Shown: piece by piece, positions 50,465 to 58,844 of the stretch
How the letters are laid out: the number at the start of each line of letters is the position of its first letter
How positions within the stretch are numbered: the stretch's first letter is position 1
Source of the DNA: Vulcanisaeta distributa JCM 11216
GTDB lineage: Archaea > Thermoproteota > Thermoprotei > Thermoproteales > Thermocladiaceae
DNA: 64,000 nucleotides
Direction of reading: 5' to 3'
NCBI RefSeq assembly: GCF_001315985.1
Contig: NZ_BBBI01000005.1
Span: 62,001-126,000 of the forward strand
Program-made: the position numbers and the translations under genes
The notes under the pieces: generated by a model
Database searches by the model: none
What the model saw: only the letters and a program-made list of their open reading frames with translations
What the model was told of the DNA's origin: nothing

Positions 50465-50959
50465 TCACCCCCCCCTCACCTCGACCTTAACCACCTCTGG
50501 AACCTTCATCCTTGGTAATTCAACACCGAGCTTATTACCACCAAGTTGCTCATGCTCGCAGGATAGGTACGGCGTCCTTAGGAACTCCTTGAGTGGTTCT
50601 GGGTACTCCTGCGGTGGCTTTATTGAGCCCCCCCAGGGCGTTGTCCTTATTGGGAATACGAAGTATTTAACCGTGCCATTCCTATACCTAATCGTCCAGT
50701 AAACCCTGTTCGTCTTTTCATCCCTATAAACCTCAACGGCACCACCAAGTGGTGTGAAGTCCATGTAACCCCTTATCTGAACAGCGCCCTGCGGACAATG
50801 CTTAACGCAGTTGTAACACTCCCAGCAGGACTCCGGCTCCGCGTTATACGCCTTCCTACCGAATATTCCAGACTTTGTGAACCTCATTATGTGGCTCGGG
50901 CATACGTTAACGCAGTCCCCACAACCCGTGCACTTGGCTGGGATTACGTAGGAGGGCAT
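50465..50959 (-). CDS. aprB: Adenylylsulfate reductase beta subunit
   Basis: Ferredoxin-like subunit with two [4Fe-4S] clusters that feeds electrons to AprA. The start ATG 50959 (MPSYVIPAKCTGCGDCVNVC) has a good GAGGTGGT ribosome site 8 bases before it. Cluster motifs are CTGCGDCVNVCP and CWECYNCVKHCP. The tail that wraps AprA is readable (EYPEPLKEFLRTPYLSCEHE). 164 residues. The frame remains open upstream of ATG 50959, but the start is set by the ribosome site and the family's N-terminus. C7 at 50630 and 50467 are in frame. Confidence 0.95.
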   Translation of the reverse strand: MPSYVIPAKCTGCGDCVNVCPSHIMRFTKSGIFGRKAYNAEPESCWECYNCVKHCPQGAVQIRGYMDFTPLGGAVEVYRDEKTNRVYWTIRYRNGTVKYFVFPIRTTPWGGSIKPPQEYPEPLKEFLRTPYLSCEHEQLGGNKLGVELPRMKVPEVVKVEVRGG

Positions 50960-50969
50960 GCACACCACC

Positions 50970-51827
50970 TCATGAGTGCTTCTTTGGATGGCTTGGTACG
51001 TGGGACTCAAGCGCTCTCTCGCTAACTCGCCACTCCACGGCCCAAGCAACCTAGCTCCACGCCCTTCCAGGTCCTATACCTATCGTATAACTGCCATATG
51101 TACATGTAAATCGCATGCCCAAACTTGGTCCAGGGCATTGTGGCGAACATCATGGCAACCAGGAATATGTGGATACTGAACGTCGTCGCCAATGCGTAGT
51201 AATTCATCGGCATTATTAATTCAATACCCATTAGAGCAAAGCCACTCAATGAAACGAAGAAGGCAGCCCAGAGGAAGAAGTCCGTAACCGCAGACTCACT
51301 GGTCGGCCTGGTCCCCCTGCCACCTAGCGATCATCATAAGTATAAACCCAATAACTATCAAAATACCACCAACGGCGCCAGTGCCGATGACGGCATATGG
51401 ACCCATGGGACCAAGCTTACCACCCGGTATGAAAGCCACGAGACCAGGTACGTCACTCGAAACCCACTCATCATAGATGAAGCCTAGGACCGTTGATATC
51501 GCCGCAAATACAAAGCCCCCACCAAATTAATGCATGCGCCACCGCCTTAACCCTAGGCTTCCTTAAGTATAGTGATTGTGTATGGCATGAGGTCATTGGC
51601 GCGCCATAGAATGGGTATAGGAAAGCCATGACTAAGCCGGCAATAAAGGCGCCCGCGGAGCCCCAATTCCTCGTTGGGCCCCTTATCGGTAATACCCTAC
51701 TTAAATTTGAAAGGGCCAGTACACCCCTACCTATCTCAACGGCGAAGCCAATAACCATCTCTATAACCAGCGCTATGGCTCCGTAAATTATCCATAGGTG
51801 CGGTATTGGTAGGTACAGTTCGATCAT
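50970..51827 (-). CDS. Multi-helix membrane protein with NarI/DsrM-like features, first gene of the apr-sat operon, frame broken
   Basis: About six helices: LWIIYGAIALVIEMVIGFAV, AGAFIAGLVMAFLYPFYGAP, VAHALIWWGFVFAAISTVLG, PYAVIGTGAVGGILIVIGFI, SESAVTDFFLWAAFFVSLSG and YYALATTFSIHIFLVAMMFA. Histidines in CHTQ, AHALIWW, SIHIFL and KFGHAIYM are placed like the heme b ligands of NarI, DsrM and HdrE. Breaks near 51518 (G5 for G4), 51310 and 51040; the likely end is HVPSHPKKHS at TGA 50970. About 285 residues. No qmoABC is in the window. By position this is the likely quinone-side partner of AprAB, but homology to QmoC or AprM is not shown. Confidence 0.65.
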
Positions 51828-51847
51828 CAATTTCATATTACTTTAGT

Positions 51848-51871
51848 TAAAAAATTATTTATTCCACATGG
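51848..51871 (-). promoter_or_regulatory. CATGTG-GAATAA-TATA promoter element, apr-sat operon
   Basis: On the minus strand CCATGTGGAATAAATAATTT, then TTTTAA, about 26 bases before ATG 51827 (MIELYLPIPHL), which supports that start rather than 51836. Differs from dsrA (CACGTGGAATAA) by one base in the first 12. Confidence 0.6.
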
Positions 51872-52032
51872 ATTGTGAAAGCTTATATTATGCATATAAA
51901 TTATTATATATAATAATGAATATAATTGAATATAATATTAATTCTTTATTAATACGGATATATGATTATATTATACAAGTTTCTCCAGCAAAAGTTTAGT
52001 GATTTTTCTAAAATAAAATTATTAATAATTAA

Positions 52033-52819
52033 TCATTTTATCAGATTTGATATATCTTTATTTAATTCATTAATTAATGGGCAGTTATTATTGCATGTCG
52101 TATACGTTAATACGCAGTTTTTCTCACATAATCTGCATATGTATACATAAAGCATCTTATTGTTCCTGTAGTATCCTATTAGGAATGAATTGTTACCAAG
52201 TATTATATCTGGCCTTTTAATGTTTGATGTACTATTTATTATGCTATTTACCAGGTAATAAATCGAGGTATTTTTTACGCTGGTTATTGTTGTCTCGTCA
52301 ATGAGTTTACTATTTATTGCTGAGTTATTAATTAACGTACTTAATGCCGTTATCATTAGCGTATCTATATTCTCAATTATCCTTAGCTCTCGCCCTTGAT
52401 TACATACGGTAATATCATCAGTATTGATATTAACCTATTGTTATCATAGTTCCTTAAGTTCCATTTAACCTTAAGTCTATTCAATACGGCATCATCATCG
52501 AGACATTTATAGGCTAGACACGTTAGTAATCCCTTAACTGTGGCTTCGTACATGTGCCTTCCATTTAATTTATCATCTGCTTCCTTAGCTGTTATTAAGT
52601 TGTTCTTGACCATGTATTTGGCCTTCTTGTAAATTGATGAGATACTATACGGTGTTTCTCTGGAGATCCTGTATAATGTAATTGGCCCCCCCTCATGATT
52701 ACATAGGCAAGTATGTCATTTACTACATTGTCGTACTCAACATTTACAAGCCTTCTAAGTTCTAGCCTTAAACTCTCTGGGATCGGTTTACCATAATCTA
52801 TGACGGTGTTATGCTTCAT
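52033..52819 (-). CDS. HTH protein with C-terminal Cys cluster, candidate sulfate-island regulator 2, frame broken
   Basis: Paralogue of regulator 1 (45255-46049). Readable parts: LRRLVNVEYDNVVNDILAYV, PITLYRISRETPYSISSIYK (winged helix), then TVKGLLTCLAYKCLDDD, and the C-terminal CRLCEKNC with a distant CNNNC. Breaks at 52685-52691 (G7 for G5) and near 52370. About 260 residues. ATG 52819 (MKHNTVIDYG) is preferred to 52840 because the inverted repeat and TATA box then lie at the same distances as in regulator 1. It sits upstream of, and divergent in context from, the apr operon, with 200 bases of AT-rich sequence between. Role inferred only. Confidence 0.62.
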
Positions 52820-52855
52820 TAAGTATTTACACGTATTCATTTGTTATAAAATCAG

Positions 52856-52877
52856 TTGATTAGTGCAAAAATTGCAT
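52856..52877 (-). promoter_or_regulatory. TGCA-N5-TGCA operator candidate, regulator 2
   Basis: Plus-strand TTGATTAGTGCAAAAATTGC followed by AT; core TGCAAAAATTGCA. 19 of 22 bases agree with the site of regulator 1. TATA-like GATTTTATAAC follows on the minus strand at about 52850. Confidence 0.6.
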
Positions 52878-52943
52878 GGCACATTGATAAAATATAAATG
52901 GTTGTTTTTCTACCGAAAAATATTAATTATTATTTAAATGAAT

Positions 52944-54360
52944 TTAAACAACTAGCGCCCTATAAACTAGGTCCATTAACCCCCCCGAATACTTAATCTC
53001 CTTACCATACATCTTATTCAAGTGTGGAACAACGTGACTGAGCTGAGCCTTGCATATTGAGCATGGCCTAACGACCCACTGCGCACCATGTTTAAGTACA
53101 TCTTCATACCAAAGCCTTGCGTATTGAATTGCTAGGGGGGGCAGCATTTCGTCAGCCAACATGCCTCCCTGGCCGCCGCAGCACCATGTCTTACCTCTAC
53201 TGTACTCAGGGTCCACCCATTTCTTAACTACGTGGTTCATTATGAATCTTGGTTCTTCTGTTAGGTCTCCACCCCCCCTGGCGTAGTAATCAGGGTCCTG
53301 GTAAATGTACACTATGTCGCCGTTGGCCTCCGGATTAAGCTTTATCTTGCCCCCCCCTTAATGGCATCAACCACGAGATGGAATATGTGTAATCCCTCAA
53401 TACCATACTCCCTCAACCTCGGTATCACGTAATTCTTGAATGCATGCCAACCATGACCACACTCACAGAATACGGCTAACTTAACACCCAATTCCCTTGC
53501 CGCGTTCACGTACATATCGCCAATGTACCTAAGGTGCCTTGGGTCTAGGAATAGGCCGAAGTTCGCGACCTCCAGTAATTTTGTGCTTATTGTGTAGTCC
53601 ATGCCTATGGCGTGCATGAACAATAGGTGGCCCTTAAGCGTCTCTATGTTCATGAAGAAGTCGGCAGATGACGGGAGTAATAAGGCGTAGGCCGGCTGAT
53701 CAACCTTGACCTTTACCTCAACTCCCTTCTCCTGCTTTATCTCGTTTATTACGAACTCGAGTATGTTCTTTATAGCGGCTGGTGTCAATGCCATGTTATT
53801 CCCTGTCCTCTCCATGTTATCTATTGTCGTAACCACGAATCTAGAGGCCATGCCTAACTCATACAGTATTGATCTCACAGTCCTAGTTAATGATGCTTGG
53901 TCTACGCCGAATGGGCATATGGTGGCGCACTTCCTGCATAGTAGGCATTGCCAGTAATACGTATATAGCATCTCCAGGTAGTTCTCATTAATTACCCTAA
54001 TGGCATTCACTGCCTTACCAAATAGTTTACCGCTTGGTTTTTCGGCCTTAATCACAGCCTTATTAGTTCTGCCCTACCCACGGGCGAGTTCCTAATATCG
54101 CCAGTGGTTATGTACGTGGGGCACGCCGTCAAACAAGCACCACAATGAACGCAGGTCTCTACAGCTAGCTTTACATTCCTATTATTCTCGAACTCCTCAA
54201 GTAGTCGCTTTTTGAAATACGATACCTTATCAACACCCATTGGTGGTTTAAACCCTACCCTTGCATGGAGTCTTTCGAGAAGCTTTGTATCGGCTTTATG
54301 AGGCTTTATGTTCGATGTATCCCCGAACCTGAACTCAGGTAGTTTGTGAGCCATGCTCAT
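52944..54360 (-). CDS. dsrK: DsrK, HdrD-like Fe-S subunit of the DsrMK complex, frame broken
   Basis: Cytoplasmic subunit thought to reduce the DsrC disulfide or trisulfide. Two N-terminal ferredoxin motifs CVHCGACLTACP and CLLCRKCATICP; then the CCG-domain motifs of heterodisulfide reductase, CECGHGWHAFKNYV and, after a break near 53330, WCCGGQGGMLADEMLP and PCSICKAQLSHVVPHL. A break near 54055 divides the N-terminal third. About 470 residues. Coupled to dsrM by a shared ATGA. No dsrJOP is seen, so this is the two-subunit form found in archaea. Confidence 0.9.
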
Positions 54361-55182
54361 CACCCTGGTATTGACTTAACCCTGATCTTAATTGATGGCC
54401 TGGCGATTGTGGGTGATATGTATATAAACGAGAATAGGTGCATCATCTTACCCCCATGGGAAGTAGGCTATGAATACCATGGCCAGTATTACGTGGGCTA
54501 GGGTTATCGGTGGCGCAGCCATGATGTAGCTAACCGCCTTACTTACATTAAAGGAAGCTAAGTTCCAAATCCAGGGAGCTACTGAGTACTCAAAGAATCC
54601 AGGCCTAACATACTCAAGCCATAGGGTCTGTACAAGACCTAATAATATTATTACTAGGAGTAGTGCATCTGCGAAGTAATCATCGAGGTAACTGAGGCTT
54701 CTCATTGGCAGTTTAACAACGAAGTTGCCAACCTTAACACTCCTATCAGCTAATCTCCTACTGACGAGAACTAACATTCCAATCAACGCCATGATGCCGC
54801 CTAGGCCACCAATGGCCCTAGCCAATAACACGTGCATTGCCGGTGAAATACCCATCGCCTCGAGCTGCTCAGGCGGTATTAATAAGCCGAGGTGACCCAC
54901 AAGGGCTATCCAAATACCCCCCCAGTGGAACAATAGTGAGCCCATGAACAATGTCGTGTCTGTGCCCGGTAATGTGTAAAATAGGAATATTCTCTTGAGT
55001 ATCTCAATTGTTATTTTGCCGTAGGAATCATCGTTTACCGTCGCGTTAACGTTGTAGAGCCCGGTCAGCGCCTTCGGCATTAACCACCTGATTAACCTAA
55101 ATATTATCCCCCCCGCTATGAATATCGCGACGGCAATGTATGGTATGTACCCAAACATTATTAGATACGCGTAATTCATCAT
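54360..55182 (-). CDS. dsrM: DsrM, NarI-like cytochrome b subunit of the DsrMK complex
   Basis: Membrane quinol-oxidising subunit. Helices include YIPYIAVAIFIAGGIIFRLI, SLLFHWGGIWIALVGHLGLL, ARAIGGLGGIMALIGMLVLV, ALLLVIILLGLVQTLWLEYV and LAHVILAMVFIAYFPWG. His residues in LFHW, LVGHLG, AMHVLLA and LAHVILAM are placed as heme b ligands. A break at 54453 (C5 for C4) precedes KMMHLFSFIYISPTIARPSI and the stop at 54360. About 274 residues. A weak promoter element ATACGTGTAACAGCATTTAT lies about 46 bases upstream (55215-55230). Confidence 0.9.
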
Positions 55183-55320
55183 TGTTCATACTATGGTTGG
55201 GTCATAAATAATAAATGCTGTTACACGTATGACGTGAATGACAAATAGGGCATTGTATGGTATATCACGGCTTAATGTAGAATAAGTAAGTTTAAGGGGG
55301 GGTTAATACGATACCTCTTA

Positions 55321-55836
55321 ATGGGCATTGGCGATAAAGTTACCGAGTTAGTAAGGAAAGCCCGTGATGCAGGCTTTCTCGAGTTTTACGAAGTCAATGA
55401 ATTGGTAAGGAGTATAATTGAGAGCTCCAGTGAAGTTAACGCAATACTTTATAGACCTGGTGAGATGCCTATACTCGTTAATGCTGCTAAGGAGGATGAT
55501 TATGTATCGATCGCGTTATTGGATTTGAATCTCGCTGAGGAGGTGGGTGCTAAAGACGTACCGCAGCTCATTAATGGGTTTAGGGATCTTGAGGATATAA
55601 CTACCAGAATAGGCTTTGAACTTTATGGAAGTAGATCAATAGCGCCCTTCCTGTACCCACTGTATCTAGATGAAACTAGTAAGGTTGCCCTCGTGGTCCT
55701 AGGTATAAAGTCTGCCGTAAGTAACCAATTATTTAATGAAAACTTTGTTGAAGAATTGATCGAGGATTTAAGATTCAATTCAGACGCATACATATTCCGC
55801 ATAATTGACGCACTTAGGGTTTCACCTAATAAGTGA
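55321..55836 (+). CDS. Hypothetical protein in the sulfate island
   Basis: Not recognised. 171 residues, intact frame. It has a helical start (KVTELVRKARDAGFLEFYEV) and alternating strands (PILVNAAKEDDYVSIALLDL, PFLYPLYLDETSKVALVVLG), and resembles a small alpha/beta ligand- or partner-binding domain. No Cys, no membrane segment. It is divergent from dsrMK and 39 bases upstream of the SQR-like gene. A G7 run at 55296-55302 lies just before it and may be an inflated GGGG. Function unknown; chaperone or sensor roles are open. Confidence 0.6.
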   Translation: MGIGDKVTELVRKARDAGFLEFYEVNELVRSIIESSSEVNAILYRPGEMPILVNAAKEDDYVSIALLDLNLAEEVGAKDVPQLINGFRDLEDITTRIGFELYGSRSIAPFLYPLYLDETSKVALVVLGIKSAVSNQLFNENFVEELIEDLRFNSDAYIFRIIDALRVSPNK

Positions 55837-55875
55837 AATAACCTGTAAATTCATTATCTCAAACTGCCTTGCTTA

Positions 55876-57064
55876 ATGAAGAGAATAGCCATCATGGGAG
55901 GCAACTTTTCTGGAATAGTCGTGGCTAATAAGCTCGCCAAGAGACTTAGGTGGTCTGTGGCTAAGGGTGACGTGGAAATCGCACTATTTGATAAAAGCCC
56001 TGAATACCTAATTCATGCAATGCTACCATTAATAACCTTTGGATCAATGAATGAGAAGTACGCTGTGGGCGAGAAGGCAGAGCTGCTGGATCCTAGAATT
56101 AAGTACTTCTTCGGTAAGTCAGGCGAGGTGATTAACGTTGACCTAGCCAACAGGACCTTGATTCTAGCTGATGATAGTAAATACTCCTATGACTACCTCG
56201 TGATAGCGAGCGGCGCAGACTACGCGCCTGAGGAAGTACCCGGTCTATTGAGGGACTACCACACGTATTACACACTAGAGGGAACCCTGGAACTTAGGAA
56301 TGCCCTTCAGGGGGTTCAATAGGGGTACAATTGTTGAGCTTTTTGTTGAGTCTCCAATAAAGTGTCCAATAGCGCCGTTAAAGTTTGGCTTGATGCTTGA
56401 TGATTATCTCAGGGATAGGGGTGTGCGTAGTAGTGTCGATATAGTGCTCCTTTACCCCCCCACGGATCACCTACATGCGCAGCCCGAGGTTAATAAGTTA
56501 GGTAGAATCTTACTTGAGGAACGCGGCGTTAAGTATATTTTTAACTTCTCAGTGTCTGAAATAAGACCTGAAGAAAAGGTGGTGGTTAGTGATAAGGGTG
56601 AGAGGATTAAGTATGACTTATTGATAACAATACCACCACATAGAGGCGCCAAGGCCATTAGGGATTCGGGCATTGGGGATCCATATGGTTTCGTGCCCTG
56701 TGATAGGTACACTCTACAGTACCGTAAGGGTAAAACTAAGTATGATGAGGTTTACGTAATAGGTGACGCCACGGCCCTTGAGGTTGCGAAGGCGGCGTCA
56801 GTGGCTCACTACCAATCTGACGTGGTTGTTGAGAACCTAGTCCATGATATAACCGGTGAAGGTTTGCAAATACGGTATAGGGGGGGTGAAACGATATGCC
56901 CAATGCTCACGGACCTCTATACACAGCATGGTAGGGGGGGTAGGGCTTGGCTTCCATGGTGGGATTATAAGGTTAATGAAATGCCATTCATGACGACCAG
57001 GTTTGGTTGGTGGTTCATAAGGGCATTTTATCTATCATTACCACTGACGATGAGGGGGGGTTAG
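55876..57064 (+). CDS. Sulfide:quinone oxidoreductase-like flavoprotein, frame broken
   Basis: Pyridine nucleotide-disulfide oxidoreductase fold related to SQR. N-terminal FAD motif IAIMGGNFSGIVVANKLAKR, a second motif YDYLVIASGADYAPEEVPG, and the C-terminal FAD-contact VYVIGDATALEVAKAAS. A Cys lies in PIKCPIAPLKFG, the position of a catalytic Cys in SQR and relatives, and another in ETICPMLTD. The frame breaks at 56310 (G5 for G4). About 395 residues; the end (FYLSLPLTMR) lacks a clear amphipathic anchor. It begins AGTGAAATAACC about 40 bases before the ATG, a weak form of the dsr promoter element. With DUF1641 downstream it may exchange electrons between sulfide or DsrC species and quinone. 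Confidence 0.75.
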
Positions 57065-57065
57065 C

Positions 57066-57503
57066 ATGAGTACGGAAATTCCAGCCAAGGTCATTGAGGA
57101 ATTGGTTAAGGATATGGATAAGGATAAGGCATTGATAGATATAATAAATAAACTGCTCCTCCTCTATAAATCTGGCGCGCTCGATACCGCAATTGACTTA
57201 TTAATGACGATAAAGAATATATCTTCAGTGATTACGGATAGTATGGTTGATAATGTAGCGTTAATGCTTAGGGAGTTGGCGCCATTGATTGATGCGCTGG
57301 TCAGTAGCCCGTTAGTGAAGATGCTTGGTGATTCGCTAAATGATGTGGAGGTTGATGAGGCGATAATTAAGGTGAGAGAGAAGGGAGTCGGCTTAAGTGA
57401 CGTGATTGGGCTTATGAGGAATGATGATGTACTAACGGGCTTATACTTATTCCTAACAATCATGAAGTCGTTGGGTAAGAAGGTTAAAGAACTTAAACCG
57501 TAG
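57066..57503 (+). CDS. DUF1641 family protein
   Basis: Small helical protein of the DUF1641 family, which commonly follows SQR-like flavoproteins. It has LIDIINKLLLLYKSGALDTA, IKNISSVITDSMVDNVALML and a C-terminal NDDVLTGLYLFLTIMKSLGK. 145 residues in one intact frame. It starts 2 bases after the flavoprotein stop, so the two are co-translated. Function unknown; membership in an SQR partner pair is well supported by this neighbour relation. Confidence 0.85.
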   Translation: MSTEIPAKVIEELVKDMDKDKALIDIINKLLLLYKSGALDTAIDLLMTIKNISSVITDSMVDNVALMLRELAPLIDALVSSPLVKMLGDSLNDVEVDEAIIKVREKGVGLSDVIGLMRNDDVLTGLYLFLTIMKSLGKKVKELKP

Positions 57504-57539
57504 GCGACTTCAATTGACTTACAACTGCCTTAATGTCCG

Positions 57540-57562
57540 TATCACGTGGAATAACCCTTTTC
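57540..57562 (+). promoter_or_regulatory. CACGTG-GAATAA promoter element, dsrA
   Basis: TATCACGTGGAATAACCCTT, then TTC. CACGTG at 57543-57548 is 51 bases from the dsrA ATG. The first 22 bases match the dsrC element with a single G/A difference. Confidence 0.7.
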
Positions 57563-57593
57563 AAAAATCATAGGTTATGAATAACGATAATGC

Positions 57594-58844
57594 ATGTCGA
57601 CCCAAACAAGTCAACCAAGCGACCTTGAGCGTGGCATGAAGATGCTTGAGTATCTTGAGGGTGGTCCTTGGCCTAGTTATGTGGCTGAGCTTAGGAAGAC
57701 GAAGTACCCGATTGAGGCTTACGCCGAGGGCTTGGCTAAGAAGTACACGCCTTGGTTAAGTGGGTCCTTTAGGGTTAGGTACGTATTCAGCGGAATACTA
57801 GCCAGAAGAAGCAGGGATGGAAAATTCGTCGAAATACACTTCAGGACTTACGCACCCGCCGGCAGGTTCTACTCAACTAGTTACCTGAGGAAGGTTGTCG
57901 AGGTTGCCAAGAAGTATGGAATTGGCCTAGTGGAGCTTGGCGGTAATACTGGCGCGCTAGTCCTTAACATGATTGCGGAGAAGGCTGATGAGGCTGTTGA
58001 TGCCATAAGGACGATAATGGGCAGTGACGTTGGTGGTTCAGGCGATACGTTCAGGGAATTCTACGCGTGTCCCGGTCCTGCCCTATGTGAATTCGCACTA
58101 TATGACACATTACATGCCATGGATTATGTTAGGTCACACCCAGTGATCTATAGGTACTTAAATACGCAGATGTTCCCGTATAAGATAAAGTTCAAGTTCA
58201 GTGGTTGTCCAATGGACTGCGCCACGGCAAATTCTAGGTCAGACTTTGCGCTAATTGGTACCTGGGTTGGACCGCCAGAGGTTGACCAGGGATTATTTAG
58301 GAAAATGGTTGAGGAAGGCAGGATAAATCCGAGGGAGATCGTTGAATCATGCCCGTCAAAGGCCATTACCTGGGATGAGGAGAGGAAGGAGTTGAGGATA
58401 GATGGTTCCAAGTGCCTAAAGGCTATGAACTGCATCAGAAAGGCATTCCCAGCAATTAAGCCCGGTAGGAATAGGAAAATAGCGCTTCTCGTTGGAGCGC
58501 ATGCCCAGGGCCACTTCGGCCCTAAGCTTGCTAAGGCGGTGGCACTCCTGGACTCAATAGAGGAGGTTATACCATTTGCTGAGGAATTAGTTAATAAGTA
58601 CATGGAGTTGGCACCACGTAGGCATAGGATTGGTGATATGATAATTAGGAGGGGGGGGTTCAAGGTGATTAGTGAGGTTGCTGAGAAGACATTACCGAAT
58701 AAGCCAAAGGGTACCCCCCCATCCACGCACCTAAGGATTTCCATAGGTGCGGTTTTGACTGATGATGAGAGGAGGTTGTATGAGGATTGGTCAAAGCAAC
58801 TAGTGAATGAGTACTTTGGAAGTAGTTCCAGCACGGGGGGGTGA
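57594..58844 (+). CDS. dsrA: Dissimilatory sulfite reductase alpha subunit
   Basis: Catalyses sulfite reduction with DsrB on siroheme. It has 416 residues in one frame from ATG 57594. Siroheme/[4Fe-4S] ligands: FYACPGPALCEFALYD (Cys-x5-Cys) and FSGCPMDCATANSRSD (Cys-x3-Cys). The inserted ferredoxin domain is VESCPSKAITWDEERKELRI followed by DGSKCLKAMNCIRKAF: only three of the four expected Cys ligands are present, since the usual Cys-x2-Cys-x2-Cys reads Cys-x2-Ala-x2-Cys. Three substitutions would be needed to explain this as error. The gene overlaps dsrB by 1-3 bases (TGATG). Its promoter carries the CACGTG element. Confidence 0.96.
   Translation: MSTQTSQPSDLERGMKMLEYLEGGPWPSYVAELRKTKYPIEAYAEGLAKKYTPWLSGSFRVRYVFSGILARRSRDGKFVEIHFRTYAPAGRFYSTSYLRKVVEVAKKYGIGLVELGGNTGALVLNMIAEKADEAVDAIRTIMGSDVGGSGDTFREFYACPGPALCEFALYDTLHAMDYVRSHPVIYRYLNTQMFPYKIKFKFSGCPMDCATANSRSDFALIGTWVGPPEVDQGLFRKMVEEGRINPREIVESCPSKAITWDEERKELRIDGSKCLKAMNCIRKAFPAIKPGRNRKIALLVGAHAQGHFGPKLAKAVALLDSIEEVIPFAEELVNKYMELAPRRHRIGDMIIRRGGFKVISEVAEKTLPNKPKGTPPSTHLRISIGAVLTDDERRLYEDWSKQLVNEYFGSSSSTGG

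Noticed and set aside
51872-52032. AT-rich stretch as an origin or attachment site
   Set aside because: No direct repeats, tRNA or integrase; only promoter-like sequence upstream of the apr operon and the 3' end of regulator 2.
57592-57600. ATGCATG at the dsrA start as a further operator
   Set aside because: It lacks the TGCA-N5-TGCA spacing and overlaps the start codon; likely chance.
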